DNA from: Aminobacter sp. AP02 | GTDB taxonomy: Bacteria; Pseudomonadota; Alphaproteobacteria; Rhizobiales; Rhizobiaceae | NCBI RefSeq assembly: GCF_003148805.1 | Contig: NZ_QGGX01000006.1 | Span: 186,001-250,000 of the forward strand | Direction of reading: 5' to 3' | DNA: 64,000 bases | Shown: positions 17,078 to 26,724 of the stretch, piece by piece | Position numbering within the stretch: the stretch's first letter is position 1 | Layout: every line of letters starts with the position of its first letter | Position numbers and translations under genes: made by a program | Notes under the pieces: generated by a model | Told to the model about the DNA's origin: nothing | Database searches by the model: none | What the model saw: the letters and a program-made list of their open reading frames with translations, nothing else

Positions 17078-18262
17078 ATGCTCCAAACGATTGCCGCCTT
17101 CGACCGCCTCGGCGAAGAAAACGCATTTGCCGTTCTGGCGCGCGCCACGGCACTTCTCCATGAGGGGCGCGACATCGTCAATCTCGGCATCGGCCAGCCA
17201 GATTTCCGCACACCCGACCACATCGTCGAAGCGGCAATCAAGGCATTGCGCGACGGCCATCACGGCTACACGCCCGCCAACGGTCTTTTGGTGACACGCG
17301 AGGCGGTGGTACGACGCACGCTGACGACCACAGGTGTCGAGGTTTCGCCCGAAAGCGTCATGATCATGCCTGGTGGCAAGCCGACGATGTTCGCTGCGAT
17401 CCTGATGTTCGGCGAACCGGGCGCCGAGATCCTGTACCCCGACCCCGGCTTTCCGATCTATCGCTCGATGATCGAGTTCACCGGAGCGACACCGGTGCCG
17501 GTTCCGATGCGCGAGGCCAACGGCTTTGCCTTTTCGGCCGAGGAAACACTTTCGCTGATCACGCCCAAGACGCGGCTTTTGATCCTCAATTCGCCCGCCA
17601 ATCCGACAGGTGGGGTGACGCCGCGCATGGAGATCGCCAAGCTGGTCAAGGGGCTGGAAGCCCATCCGCATGTCGCTGTCATGTCCGACGAAATCTACGA
17701 CGTCATGACCTATGACGGCGAGCAACACACCTCGCTGCTCAGCTTTCCTGAAATCCGAGACCGGCTGATCGTGCTCAATGGATGGTCCAAGACCTGGGCG
17801 ATGACCGGCTGGCGCATGGGCTGGTCGATCTGGCCGAATGCTCCTCACAGCGGCATGCTCTACGACAAGGTACGCAAGCTCGCGGTCAATTGCTGGTCCT
17901 GCGTCAACGCGCCGAGCCAGTATGCCGGCATTGCTGCGATCGACGGGCCGCAGGACGACGTCGACAAGATGATGCGTGCTTTCGACAATCGCCGCAAGAT
18001 CGTCGTCGAGGGGCTGAATACGATCCCCGGCATTTCCTGCATCACGCCGAAGGGTGCCTTCTATGCCTTCCCCAATGTCGAAAAGACCGGCTGGAAGGCC
18101 AAGAAACTCGCCTCGGCACTGCTCGAAGAAGCTGGCGTCGCGCTGATCGGCGGGCCGGATTTCGGCATCCTTGGCGAAGGTTATATCAGGCTGTCCTACG
18201 CCAATTCCGAAGAAAACATCCTGCGCGCGCTGGAGCGCATTGAGGCGTTTTTGGCGAAATAG
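17078..18262 (+). CDS. Class I/II pyridoxal-phosphate aminotransferase
   Basis: 394 residues. The fold-type I motifs are present: NSPANPTGGVTP, SDEIYDVMTYDG and the PLP lysine K238 in NGWSKTWAMTGWRMGW; the C-terminal Arg region is YIRLSYANSEEN. The start MLQTIAAFDRLGEENAFAVL and IVNLGIGQPDFRTP are typical of aspartate or aromatic aminotransferase-like proteins in this order. The exact substrate is unknown. ATG 17078 is used; GTG at 17048 would add ten residues. No pathway partners lie nearby, so the role is undefined. Confidence 0.9.
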   Translation: MLQTIAAFDRLGEENAFAVLARATALLHEGRDIVNLGIGQPDFRTPDHIVEAAIKALRDGHHGYTPANGLLVTREAVVRRTLTTTGVEVSPESVMIMPGGKPTMFAAILMFGEPGAEILYPDPGFPIYRSMIEFTGATPVPVPMREANGFAFSAEETLSLITPKTRLLILNSPANPTGGVTPRMEIAKLVKGLEAHPHVAVMSDEIYDVMTYDGEQHTSLLSFPEIRDRLIVLNGWSKTWAMTGWRMGWSIWPNAPHSGMLYDKVRKLAVNCWSCVNAPSQYAGIAAIDGPQDDVDKMMRAFDNRRKIVVEGLNTIPGISCITPKGAFYAFPNVEKTGWKAKKLASALLEEAGVALIGGPDFGILGEGYIRLSYANSEENILRALERIEAFLAK

Positions 18263-18268
18263 AGCCGT

Positions 18269-19024
18269 TCACCCACGCCCGACATAGGGCATCTTCGTCG
18301 CCATCACGGTCATGAACAGCACATTGGCGTCGAGTGGCAGGCCGGCCATGTAGACCACGGCCTCGGCGACACGGGCGACGTCCATCACGGCCTCCGCAGC
18401 GATCGAGCCGTCGGCCTGCTGCACGCCAACGGTCATGGGCGCGGCCATCTCCGTCAGTGCATTGCCGATGTCGATCTGGCCGCAGGCGATGTCGAAGGGC
18501 CGGCCATCGAGTGCCAGCGTCTTGGTAAGGCCGGTTATGGCATGCTTGGTGGCGGTATAGGGCACGGATCCAGGGCGCGGCGCATGGGCCGAGACGGAAC
18601 CATTGTTGATGATGCGCCCACCCATGGGCTCCTGCCTGCGCATGGCTGCAAATGCCGCGCGTGAGCATAGGAACGATCCGGTGAGGTTGACTGACACCAC
18701 TTCGTTCCAGGCTTCGACCGGGATCTCGTCGATGGTGGACGCCTTGTAGCCCATGCCGGCATTGTTGAAGAGCAGATCGACCCGACCGAAGGCTTCGGTG
18801 ATGGTCTCGAACATGTCGTCGACTTGCTCAGGCCTGGTGACGTCGCAGACAACGGCGAGCGCCTTGGCGTCGGTCTTGCCAGCGTCGTGGATCGCTTCAT
18901 CCAGCACATGCTTGCTGCGCCCGCAAAAGACGGTGTTCCAGCCATCGTGGAGCAATGCGGTAGCCACCGCCTTGCCGATGCCCTTGCCAGCACCCGTAAC
19001 CACCGCAACCCTGTTGCTCGCCAT
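18269..19024 (-). CDS. Short-chain dehydrogenase/reductase (SDR)
   Basis: 251 residues. The classical SDR motifs are all present: cofactor loop TGAGKGIG (about residues 11-18), NNAG (about 90), catalytic Ser in GSVSAHAP and Tyr/Lys in YTATKHA. The Arg after the first beta strand (FCGRSKHVLDEA) suggests NADP preference. The substrate is not deducible. The gene is convergent with the aminotransferase (six-base gap), which does not imply a shared role. The start ATG at 19024 directly precedes the Rossmann strand. Confidence 0.92.
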   Translation of the reverse strand: MASNRVAVVTGAGKGIGKAVATALLHDGWNTVFCGRSKHVLDEAIHDAGKTDAKALAVVCDVTRPEQVDDMFETITEAFGRVDLLFNNAGMGYKASTIDEIPVEAWNEVVSVNLTGSFLCSRAAFAAMRRQEPMGGRIINNGSVSAHAPRPGSVPYTATKHAITGLTKTLALDGRPFDIACGQIDIGNALTEMAAPMTVGVQQADGSIAAEAVMDVARVAEAVVYMAGLPLDANVLFMTVMATKMPYVGRG

Positions 19025-19161
19025 GATGAAGCCCTCCCCTGCGCATGACCAATCGCCGGCGGACGATCCTTCGTAGCACCTTAAATCTAGAGCGCAGGGT
19101 CAAGCAAAACCAGATTGGATTTGCTTGATAGTCCATCCAGAAATGTCGAGGGGAGTCACAC

Positions 19162-19188
19162 AAAAAGGGCGGTCATTGGCGACCGCCC
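19162..19188 (-). terminator. Intrinsic terminator downstream of the DUF533 gene
   Basis: GGGCGGTC (19167-19174) pairs with GACCGCCC (19181-19188) over a six-base loop. On the minus strand it is followed by five T residues. On the plus strand a looser T tract follows, so it may work in both directions. Confidence 0.8.
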
Positions 19189-19321
19189 AGTTTTAAATCG
19201 AACCGTGCTTGGGAGGAGGAGAGCCGATCCGAATGAGAAAAGGATGCGCCTGCTCGGTTAACAAATCCTTAACGCGAAGAATTGCCTTTTAGCGGCTTTC
19301 TGCGCGCCCTCATCGCAACCG
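19189..19321 (-). ncRNA. Candidate small RNA or 3' UTR with a C/U-rich anti-Shine-Dalgarno stretch
   Basis: On the minus strand, between the DUF533 stop and the terminator, the RNA would contain CUCUCCUCCUCCCA (19211-19224), a possible short hairpin with AUCC/GGAU arms, and then the terminator. C/U-rich single-stranded segments of this type are typical of riboregulators in Rhizobiales. It could be cut from the DUF533 3' UTR or have its own promoter near a CtrA-like site at 19259-19274. On the plus strand the same bases read GGGAGGAGGAG ahead of a 19-codon frame (19234-19293). Evidence is limited to sequence pattern. Confidence 0.35.
19259..19274. promoter_or_regulatory. CtrA-like binding site, exact TTAA-N7-TTAAC
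   Basis: TTAACAAATCCTTAAC matches the full CtrA consensus described in Caulobacter. No gene start lies close by on the plus strand; on the minus strand it would lie in the transcript downstream of the DUF533 gene. A site of this length can occur by chance, so this is a candidate only. Confidence 0.4.
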
Positions 19322-20068
19322 CTACCAGCGAGGATTAACCTGCGGATTGGCGGACGCCTCGATCGGCACCTTGACGCTCGAAATGGTTGCCTCGACGTGG
19401 TCGACCAATGCGTCCGGCAACTGAAGCCGGCCAGCAAGCAGATCGAGATAGCCGCGCTCGGCGCGGGAGTCGGGTTCGATCGCAAGACGCGAGGCGGTGT
19501 ACAGCTCGACCTTCTGCGCGTCGGTCTGGGCGGCGGCCACGATCGCGTCCAGATCCAGCGGCGCATCGAGTTCGTCCTTCAGGAACTGCCCGGCCTCGGA
19601 ATCGAGGCCCGACAGGCTGAGCCTGTCGCCGATCTTCTTGCGCTCGGCGTCGTCGATATGGCCGTCGGCCTTGGCTGCCGCGATCATGGCGCGGATCAGC
19701 GTCAGCGCGAATTCGGTCTCGCCTTGCGGTGCCTGGGCCGGGTGGAAGGAGTTGTCGGCCGGTGGCGGCAGAAGCTGCGTGTCAGGATTGGTGTTGGCGG
19801 TGGCATCAGGCGCGTTGCCGGCCTTGTAGTTCTGGTAGGCCTTGTAGGCGAGGCCACCGATGGCGGCGAGACCACCGACCTTCAACGCGGTGCCGGTGAC
19901 CTGGCGTCCGGTACCAGTGCCGAGCAGCACGGCGACCAGGGCGCCCGCGGCCAGCGGATTGTCCTTGGCAAGCTTGGTCGCCTGCCCCGCCTTGTCGCGC
20001 ACGGTGGAACCGGTGCCTGGAATCGTGGAGCCGAGCAGATCGTCGAGCAGCTTCTTGGGGTCGAACAT
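19322..20068 (-). CDS. DUF533 (TerB-like) inner-membrane-associated protein
   Basis: 248 residues. The N-terminal part has an Ala/Gly-rich hydrophobic stretch (NPLAAGALVAVLLGTGTG and ALKVGGLAAIGGLAY), then a Pro-rich linker, then the DUF533 domain (ALTLIRAMIAAAKADGHIDD, ERKKIGDRL, ELYTASRLAIEPDSRAERGY). This C-terminal part is a TerB-like helical bundle, with the acidic ADGHID motif typical of the fold. Function is not established (E. coli YebE is a homologue linked to envelope stress). The start ATG at 20068 opens MFDPKKLLDDLLG, the common start of the family. Confidence 0.88.
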   Translation of the reverse strand: MFDPKKLLDDLLGSTIPGTGSTVRDKAGQATKLAKDNPLAAGALVAVLLGTGTGRQVTGTALKVGGLAAIGGLAYKAYQNYKAGNAPDATANTNPDTQLLPPPADNSFHPAQAPQGETEFALTLIRAMIAAAKADGHIDDAERKKIGDRLSLSGLDSEAGQFLKDELDAPLDLDAIVAAAQTDAQKVELYTASRLAIEPDSRAERGYLDLLAGRLQLPDALVDHVEATISSVKVPIEASANPQVNPRW

Positions 20069-20169
20069 AGGTGCCTCCGGTTTGGAATGACGGTCGCCGT
20101 CAGGTAGGCGGACGAAGGCGACATTACAATGACGTCAGCCAATTTGGCGAGGCCGTCGGAGGCGCGGGA

Positions 20170-21099
20170 CTAGCCGCCAATATGCGGATGTGTACCGCGC
20201 CTTTCGGCAAGTTCCACCTGTTTGTGGCGTTCTGCATAGCGGGCACGGTCTTCTTCGGTGCGGGCGTCATGGCAATGCGGACACGAAACACCGGATACGA
20301 ATTTCGGCGACAAAACCTCTTCGGGCTTGAGCGGGTGCCGACAGGCCCGGCACAGTTCTGCCTCGCCTACGGCCAGGCCATGGGAAACCGATACGCGCTC
20401 GTCGAAGACGAAACACTCACCCTGCCACAAGCTCTCTTCGGCCGGCACCTCTTCGAGATACTTGAGGATGCCGCCCTTGAGATGGAAGACATCGTCGATG
20501 CCGAGCGACTTCACATAGGCAGTCGCCTTTTCGCAGCGGATGCCGCCGGTGCAGAACATTGCCACCTTGCGGCCTTCCAGTTCGCTGCGGTGGCTCTCGA
20601 CCCAGGCCGGGAACTCGCGGAAACTCTTGGTTTGGGGATCGACCGCGCCGGAAAACGTGCCGATCGACACTTCATAGTCGTTGCGGGTGTCGACGACGAT
20701 GGTGTCCGGATCGGAAATGAGCGCGTTCCAGTCATCCGGTTCGACATAAGCACCGACGCTGGCAAGTGGGTCGATGCCCTCCACGCCCATGGTGACGATC
20801 TCGCTCTTGAGCCGCACTTTCATACGGTGGAACGGCATCGCTTCGGCGGCGCTATACTTGACCTCAAGTCCGGCGAATTCCGGCATAGCTTCGAGATAGG
20901 CGATGAGTTCGGCAACCGCCTGTTCGGTACCGGCGACGGTACCGTTGATGCCTTCGCGGGCAAGCAACAGCGTGCCCTTGATGCCGCGGCCACAGCAAAA
21001 GGCGGCCAGCGGGGCGCGCAAGGCCTCGAAACCCTCGAGCCGGCAGAAACGGTAGAGGGCGGCAACACGGAAGTGGGGTGCGGGCGTGGAAAGATTCAT
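20170..21099 (-). CDS. trhO: tRNA uridine(34) hydroxylase TrhO (rhodanese-like, YceA family)
   Basis: 309 residues. Order: an acylphosphatase-like N-terminal domain ([20 protein letters not shown]), then a rhodanese domain with [20 protein letters not shown] and the active-site loop [11 protein letters not shown] (Cys183 and Cys189), then a Cys-rich C-terminal tail (CRACRHPL and CPHCHD, perhaps a zinc site). TrhO introduces the 5-hydroxyl on uridine 34 of several tRNAs in an oxygen-dependent route. Length and motifs match the family well. It shares the minus strand with DUF533 downstream (101-base gap) and diverges from the muramidase gene. Confidence 0.92.
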   Translation of the reverse strand: MNLSTPAPHFRVAALYRFCRLEGFEALRAPLAAFCCGRGIKGTLLLAREGINGTVAGTEQAVAELIAYLEAMPEFAGLEVKYSAAEAMPFHRMKVRLKSEIVTMGVEGIDPLASVGAYVEPDDWNALISDPDTIVVDTRNDYEVSIGTFSGAVDPQTKSFREFPAWVESHRSELEGRKVAMFCTGGIRCEKATAYVKSLGIDDVFHLKGGILKYLEEVPAEESLWQGECFVFDERVSVSHGLAVGEAELCRACRHPLKPEEVLSPKFVSGVSCPHCHDARTEEDRARYAERHKQVELAERRGTHPHIGG

Positions 21100-21273
21100 G
21101 GCGAGAGCCCCTAACGCCTTGGCTCGCGATTTTCAATGCAATGCGGAAAGGCAAACGATTACAAATGGTTCCAGATTCGTTGAGATCGCGGCCCCAAGCC
21201 GGATGCAAACATATTTATCCACGCCTGCCAAAGTCGGGCGACAATCGCACCGACGAAAGGGAGTGCCAGGCGC

Positions 21274-22140
21274 ATGTTCAGCAAGCAGACGGCAGCGGAA
21301 ATTGAAAAGGCGGCCAGGGAGCTCGGGATCGAACCGGCAGCATTGCTTGCCATCGCCGAGATCGAAAGTGCTGGCCAGGTCTTTGCCAGGATCGACGGAC
21401 GAAACGAGCCGCTGATCCGCTTCGAAGGGCATTATTTCGACCGCAGGCTTTCCGGCGACAAGCAAGACAACGCGCGGGCCGCCGGCCTCGCCTCACCGAC
21501 AGCGGGCGCCGTTGCCAATCCGCGTGCCCAGGCGGCACGCTGGCAGATGCTAGACCAGGCGGCCGGCATCGACCACCAGGCGGCCTATGAGTCGACGTCG
21601 TGGGGTCTCGGGCAGGTGATGGGCGCGCATTGGCTTTGGCTCGGCTTCGACAACGTCGATGCCCTTGTGGAGGAAGCCCGCTCGGGAGCCGCCGGTCAAG
21701 CCCGGCTGATGGCTCGCTACATTGAAAAAGCCGGCCTCACCGAAGCGCTCAACAGGCACGACTGGGAAGCGGTCGGGCACGGCTACAACGGCCCCGGCTT
21801 CCGCAAGAACGCTTATCATCTCAAGCTCGCGGAGGCATATCAGCGACAGATCGACGGCCCAGCGCCGGGCGACCGGCTGATGAAAGTCGATTCGCGCGGC
21901 GAAATGGTGACCGAGCTTCAGGAAGCTCTCGTCGCACTCGGCTATCCGGTCGACACCGACGGCATCTTCGGGCCTGGCACGGCAGCCGCAATCAAGAAAT
22001 TTCAAAGCGAACACGGTCTTGCCGCCGACGGGATCGCCGGCGAGCGTACCCAGGCAGCTCTTGAAAAGGCACTGCAGCCGGCTGCCGGATTTTGGTCCAG
22101 CCTGAAAGCTTGGCTGGTGGGGCTTTTCGGCAGATCTTAA
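21274..22140 (+). CDS. Endolysin-like N-acetylmuramidase with a peptidoglycan-binding domain
   Basis: 288 residues. Residues about 15-195 form the N-acetylmuramidase (DUF3380) domain: the catalytic Glu probably lies in LLAIAEIESAG, and IRFEGHYFDRRL, STSWGLGQVMGAHW and GYNGPGFRKNAYHLKLAEAY are typical. Residues about 200-262 form a PG_binding_1 domain (GEMVTELQEALVALGYPVD, DGIFGPGTAAAIKKFQ). The tail ends in a short hydrophobic Trp/Phe segment. There is no signal peptide, as in phage endolysins, yet no phage genes lie nearby. ATG 21274 follows the sequence GGGAGTGCCAGGCGC, a usable ribosome binding site. Confidence 0.88.
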   Translation: MFSKQTAAEIEKAARELGIEPAALLAIAEIESAGQVFARIDGRNEPLIRFEGHYFDRRLSGDKQDNARAAGLASPTAGAVANPRAQAARWQMLDQAAGIDHQAAYESTSWGLGQVMGAHWLWLGFDNVDALVEEARSGAAGQARLMARYIEKAGLTEALNRHDWEAVGHGYNGPGFRKNAYHLKLAEAYQRQIDGPAPGDRLMKVDSRGEMVTELQEALVALGYPVDTDGIFGPGTAAAIKKFQSEHGLAADGIAGERTQAALEKALQPAAGFWSSLKAWLVGLFGRS

Positions 22141-22304
22141 AGGACCCTGCACTGGTTTAGCTGCTACAGTGTCCTTCGGGCGTCCATTGATTGCGCGGCG
22201 GTGCAGTGCATCCGGGCCCGCAACACCAAGTCGCTACCGGTTTCGTGGACTTGCAATGCGCCGTCTGTTAAATCGGTTGAAAATTGACAGTGGAACGGAA
22301 TGCC

Positions 22305-22946
22305 ATGACCAGCAAAACCCAAAAACTCCTTGCGCTGCTGGATGGCCAGCCAGTCATTCCAGTGCTGAAGATCGAGCGCGCCGCCGATGCGGTACCGCTT
22401 GCCCGCGCGCTGGCACGCGGCGGCCTCAAGGCAATCGAAATCACGCTCAGGACCGACGAAGCGCTGGAATCGATTCGCCGCGTTGCCGCCGAGGTCGAGG
22501 ATTGCATCGCCGGTGCAGGCACCGTCCTGAACGCGCGCCAGTTCGACGAGGCGGTTGCCGCCGGGTCGAAATTCATCGTCAGCCCGGGCCTAACCCGCGA
22601 ATTGATCGCTCATGCCGCCAACAGCGATATCCCGCTGCTGCCGGGCACCATCACTCCCGGCGAGATCATGACCGCACGCGAGGCGGGCCTCGACTTCCTG
22701 AAGTTCTTCCCCGCAGAACAGGCCGGCGGCGCACCTTTCCTCAAGGCCTTGGCTTCGCCTCTCGCTGACGTGAAGTTCTGCCCGACCGGCGGGATCTCGG
22801 CGAAGAACGCCAAGGAATACCTCAGCCTGCCGAATGTGGTCTGCGTCGGCGGTTCCTGGGTGGCACCCGACGAAATGGTCAAGGCAGGCGACTGGGCCGG
22901 CATCGAGGCCCTCGCCGCCGAGGCAAGCAAGCTGCGCAAGAACTGA
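22305..22946 (+). CDS. eda: KDPG/KHG aldolase
   Basis: 213 residues. It cleaves 2-keto-3-deoxy-6-phosphogluconate to pyruvate and glyceraldehyde-3-phosphate, the last step of the Entner-Doudoroff pathway, the main hexose route in rhizobia. The base E45 (AIEITLR) and the Schiff-base lysine K133 (DFLKFFPAE) are present, with GAGTVL and GTITPGEIM between them and CPTGGISAKNAKEYL after. ATG 22305 is preceded by GGAACGGAA; a TTG at 22284 is less likely. It is monocistronic with its own terminator. edd and zwf are not in this window. Confidence 0.95.
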   Translation: MTSKTQKLLALLDGQPVIPVLKIERAADAVPLARALARGGLKAIEITLRTDEALESIRRVAAEVEDCIAGAGTVLNARQFDEAVAAGSKFIVSPGLTRELIAHAANSDIPLLPGTITPGEIMTAREAGLDFLKFFPAEQAGGAPFLKALASPLADVKFCPTGGISAKNAKEYLSLPNVVCVGGSWVAPDEMVKAGDWAGIEALAAEASKLRKN

Positions 22947-22978
22947 TCGTCTCCCTCGGAGAATCCGACAAAGAAAAA

Positions 22979-23011
22979 GCCGCGCTGGTTGTCCAGCGCG
23001 GCTCTTTTTTT
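22979..23011 (+). terminator. Rho-independent terminator of eda
   Basis: GCCGCGCTGG and CCAGCGCGGC form a 10-bp stem with a TTGT loop, followed by a run of seven T. The convergent DUF882 gene ends at 23026, and the A-rich tract in front makes the hairpin usable from both sides. Confidence 0.92.
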
Positions 23012-23025
23012 GTTCGGGAGTCCGG

Positions 23026-24798
23026 TCAGTTCGTTCCGAAGCGAGCGACCGAGAGGAACTTGACGGCACTACCCGAGAAACGATGGGCGTCGGTAGCCTC
23101 GTTGCCCTGCTGGAAGCCGGCCGTGTAGACTTCCTTGGGCGCAGTGCGAACCAGATTATAGGCAAAGCCCGGCGCCTTGGTGTTGGTCGTGACCGTGATG
23201 ACCTGGGCGCCGCTGCGCAGTGCCCAGCGTGCGGCATCGGGGGCTGCTGCAACCACGACAGCCTTGGGATCCGGCTTGGCCTCCTGAGCGAGCGGGCGGG
23301 CAGCCTTGCGCGTTGTCTTGACGTTGCCACCAATGGCAGCGGCAGGGTCGGTTCCAGCCGAGGCCGTAGCGATCGCGCTCTTGGGCGTGGCGACAGCTAC
23401 CGCTTCAGGCTGATCGAACACGGACCGCTGCTCCGGCTGAGGCGCCAGGGCGGCAACTTCGAGTTCGGCCTGCGCGCCCTCGTCTTCTGTCGGAATGTCG
23501 TTGGCAGCAGCCAAGGCAGCTTCAACGGTCATGTCCTGCGGACGAGCTGACGGCAGCGGCGCGTTGACGTCGCTGGCGATCGCCGGCGCGTCGTCAGTCG
23601 AAGCAAGCGCCATCAGCACGGCCTGGTTCTCAGGCTTGAGCTCGGCCGGAGGCGTATGGTTCGGACGCCAGGTCGGCAGCGGCACATTGGCAGCAATCTG
23701 CTGTTCGGCCGCGGTAGGCTGTTCGCTTTCGGCAAGCGGAGCGGATGCTGCGCCGAATGGTACGTTCTCGGCTGTGGCCGAGACAATTTCGGCCTGCGGC
23801 CGCGGGGCTACGCCAGGCAATGGCACGCTACGCGCTGGAAGGGCCGCAATGATGGTCTCGGGTTCCTGCTCGGCAACCTGCGGCAGCTCGGCGCGCTGTG
23901 CGTTCTCAGGCGAAACGATCTGGATTCCAGGCTGCGCCTTTGGAGCCGGCGCGGCCGCCACGACCTGGGTCGGCGCCTTCTTGGGGGCAACAGCTGCAAT
24001 CGTGCTTTCGCCGGTATCTTCTTCCTCGTCGGCGCCGCCGCCGCCGAACAGCGCGGCAAACAGGCCGCCGCGCTTGGCAGGCGAAGCGCTGGCCATGACC
24101 AGGTCGCCGCTGCTCTTGCGTGCCTGATAGGAGGCAAGCGCCTGCTCGAAGCCCGGCAGCGGCTTGCCGTCGCTCGGCACATGCAGCGTCTTGCCGGATG
24201 GGAATACGGCCACAAGTTCCTGGCGGCTCATGCGCGGCCAATGGCGCACATTGCCGACATCCATGTGGACGAAGGGTGAACCGGAACGCGGATAGTAACC
24301 AACGCCGCCGGCCTGGACGCGCAGACCCGCGTCACGCAGCTTCTTCAGCGGAACACCGGGAATGTAGAAGTCCATCGCCTTGCCAAGCATGTGCTGGCTT
24401 TTTTCGGCAACGCCGCTCGAGCGGCTGCGAAGCAGCGAATTGGTGGCAGGCGAACGATAGGCGGAAACAACGCTGATGTAGCCGGTAGCGCCAACCGAAC
24501 GGTAGGATTCCCAAACGACGTCAAACAGACGCGGGTCCATCTTCGTCGGCTCGTTGCGGCGCCAGTCGCGGAGGAACTGATTGAGTTTCTTCAGGCCGGC
24601 GGCATCGTATCTGCCATTGCGCTTGAACGTGATCTCAGCCTTCTCGCCCGTGTGGGTGTAGAAAAGCTTGAGCGTCCGCGTTTCGGCGGAGGCCTGGGAG
24701 GCTGTCATGAAACCAAAAGCCAGCGCTGCGGCGGTAAGCCACTTTTGCAACACTTTGGATTTCGAGTGACGCCCTTCGGTGTTCTCGATCCTGTTCAA
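23026..24798 (-). CDS. DUF882 / peptidase M15-like periplasmic protein with a long disordered tail
   Basis: 590 residues. A signal peptide (about residues 20-39, LTAAALAFGFMTASQASAE) is followed by the DUF882 (YcbK-like, M15) domain up to about residue 215. The zinc-site pattern is visible: SQHMLGKAMDFYIPG, and FVHMDVGNVRHWPR with two His. Members cleave cross-linked peptidoglycan. Residues ~230-530 are Ala/Pro/Glu-rich, repetitive and probably disordered; the last ~60 residues are again ordered (LRSGAQVITVTTNTKAPGFA). It is much longer than YcbK (182 residues). The start ATG at 24798 is 20 residues before the signal peptide core. Confidence 0.85.
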   Translation of the reverse strand: MNRIENTEGRHSKSKVLQKWLTAAALAFGFMTASQASAETRTLKLFYTHTGEKAEITFKRNGRYDAAGLKKLNQFLRDWRRNEPTKMDPRLFDVVWESYRSVGATGYISVVSAYRSPATNSLLRSRSSGVAEKSQHMLGKAMDFYIPGVPLKKLRDAGLRVQAGGVGYYPRSGSPFVHMDVGNVRHWPRMSRQELVAVFPSGKTLHVPSDGKPLPGFEQALASYQARKSSGDLVMASASPAKRGGLFAALFGGGGADEEEDTGESTIAAVAPKKAPTQVVAAAPAPKAQPGIQIVSPENAQRAELPQVAEQEPETIIAALPARSVPLPGVAPRPQAEIVSATAENVPFGAASAPLAESEQPTAAEQQIAANVPLPTWRPNHTPPAELKPENQAVLMALASTDDAPAIASDVNAPLPSARPQDMTVEAALAAANDIPTEDEGAQAELEVAALAPQPEQRSVFDQPEAVAVATPKSAIATASAGTDPAAAIGGNVKTTRKAARPLAQEAKPDPKAVVVAAAPDAARWALRSGAQVITVTTNTKAPGFAYNLVRTAPKEVYTAGFQQGNEATDAHRFSGSAVKFLSVARFGTN

Positions 24799-25081
24799 AT
24801 CAAAAGGCCCTGTTAGGCTGCCATCTGTCCCCGGATTTGAAGCCCGGACACGCTTACGGATTCGCGTCCGAATATCGATCCTAATGGTTAATCACTGATT
24901 ATTGAAGCCGAAATGCGGTGAGACCATGGCGATGTCCAACCAAAAAAGAAGCGCGCTTTTTTATGGTAAACCGCTGGTTTAAACCACAAAAACAGCGATT
25001 AACAAATATGCGCGCACCCGAATTTTCATGCGGCGCGCAAGCGACACGCAAGCCTTAATTCAGTTCCGCTAAAGAAAAATA
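24799..25081. other. Intergenic region upstream of the DUF882 gene
   Basis: AT-rich 283 bases. ATGGTTAA at 24884-24891 is, on the minus strand, TTAACCAT, the CtrA half-site of rhizobia, about 90 bases before the DUF882 start. AAAAAAG and CTTTTTT around 24944-24962 could be a weak terminator for the response regulator gene. No coding frame is supported. Confidence 0.45.
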
Positions 25082-26581
<1,500 letters not shown>

Positions 26582-26724
26582 GAATGTCCGGAATATGCCC
26601 GTAGCTGCCGTTTTGGATGTGGATCATCCTGGCACAGGGTTCTAAATAAGGTTTCAAAAAAGCCGGTGAACGAATCCCTTATGATTTGAACGAACCGGTA
26701 CAAGTAAGTGAAAAGGAAGACGCA

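Noticed and set aside
21274-22140. Muramidase as part of a prophage
   Set aside because: Neighbours on both sides (trhO, eda) are chromosomal housekeeping genes and no other phage gene is near.
26625-26645. TGGCACAGGGTTCTAA before pepF as a sigma-54 (-24/-12) promoter
   Set aside because: The TGGCAC part fits but the -12 TTGC is missing at the right distance.
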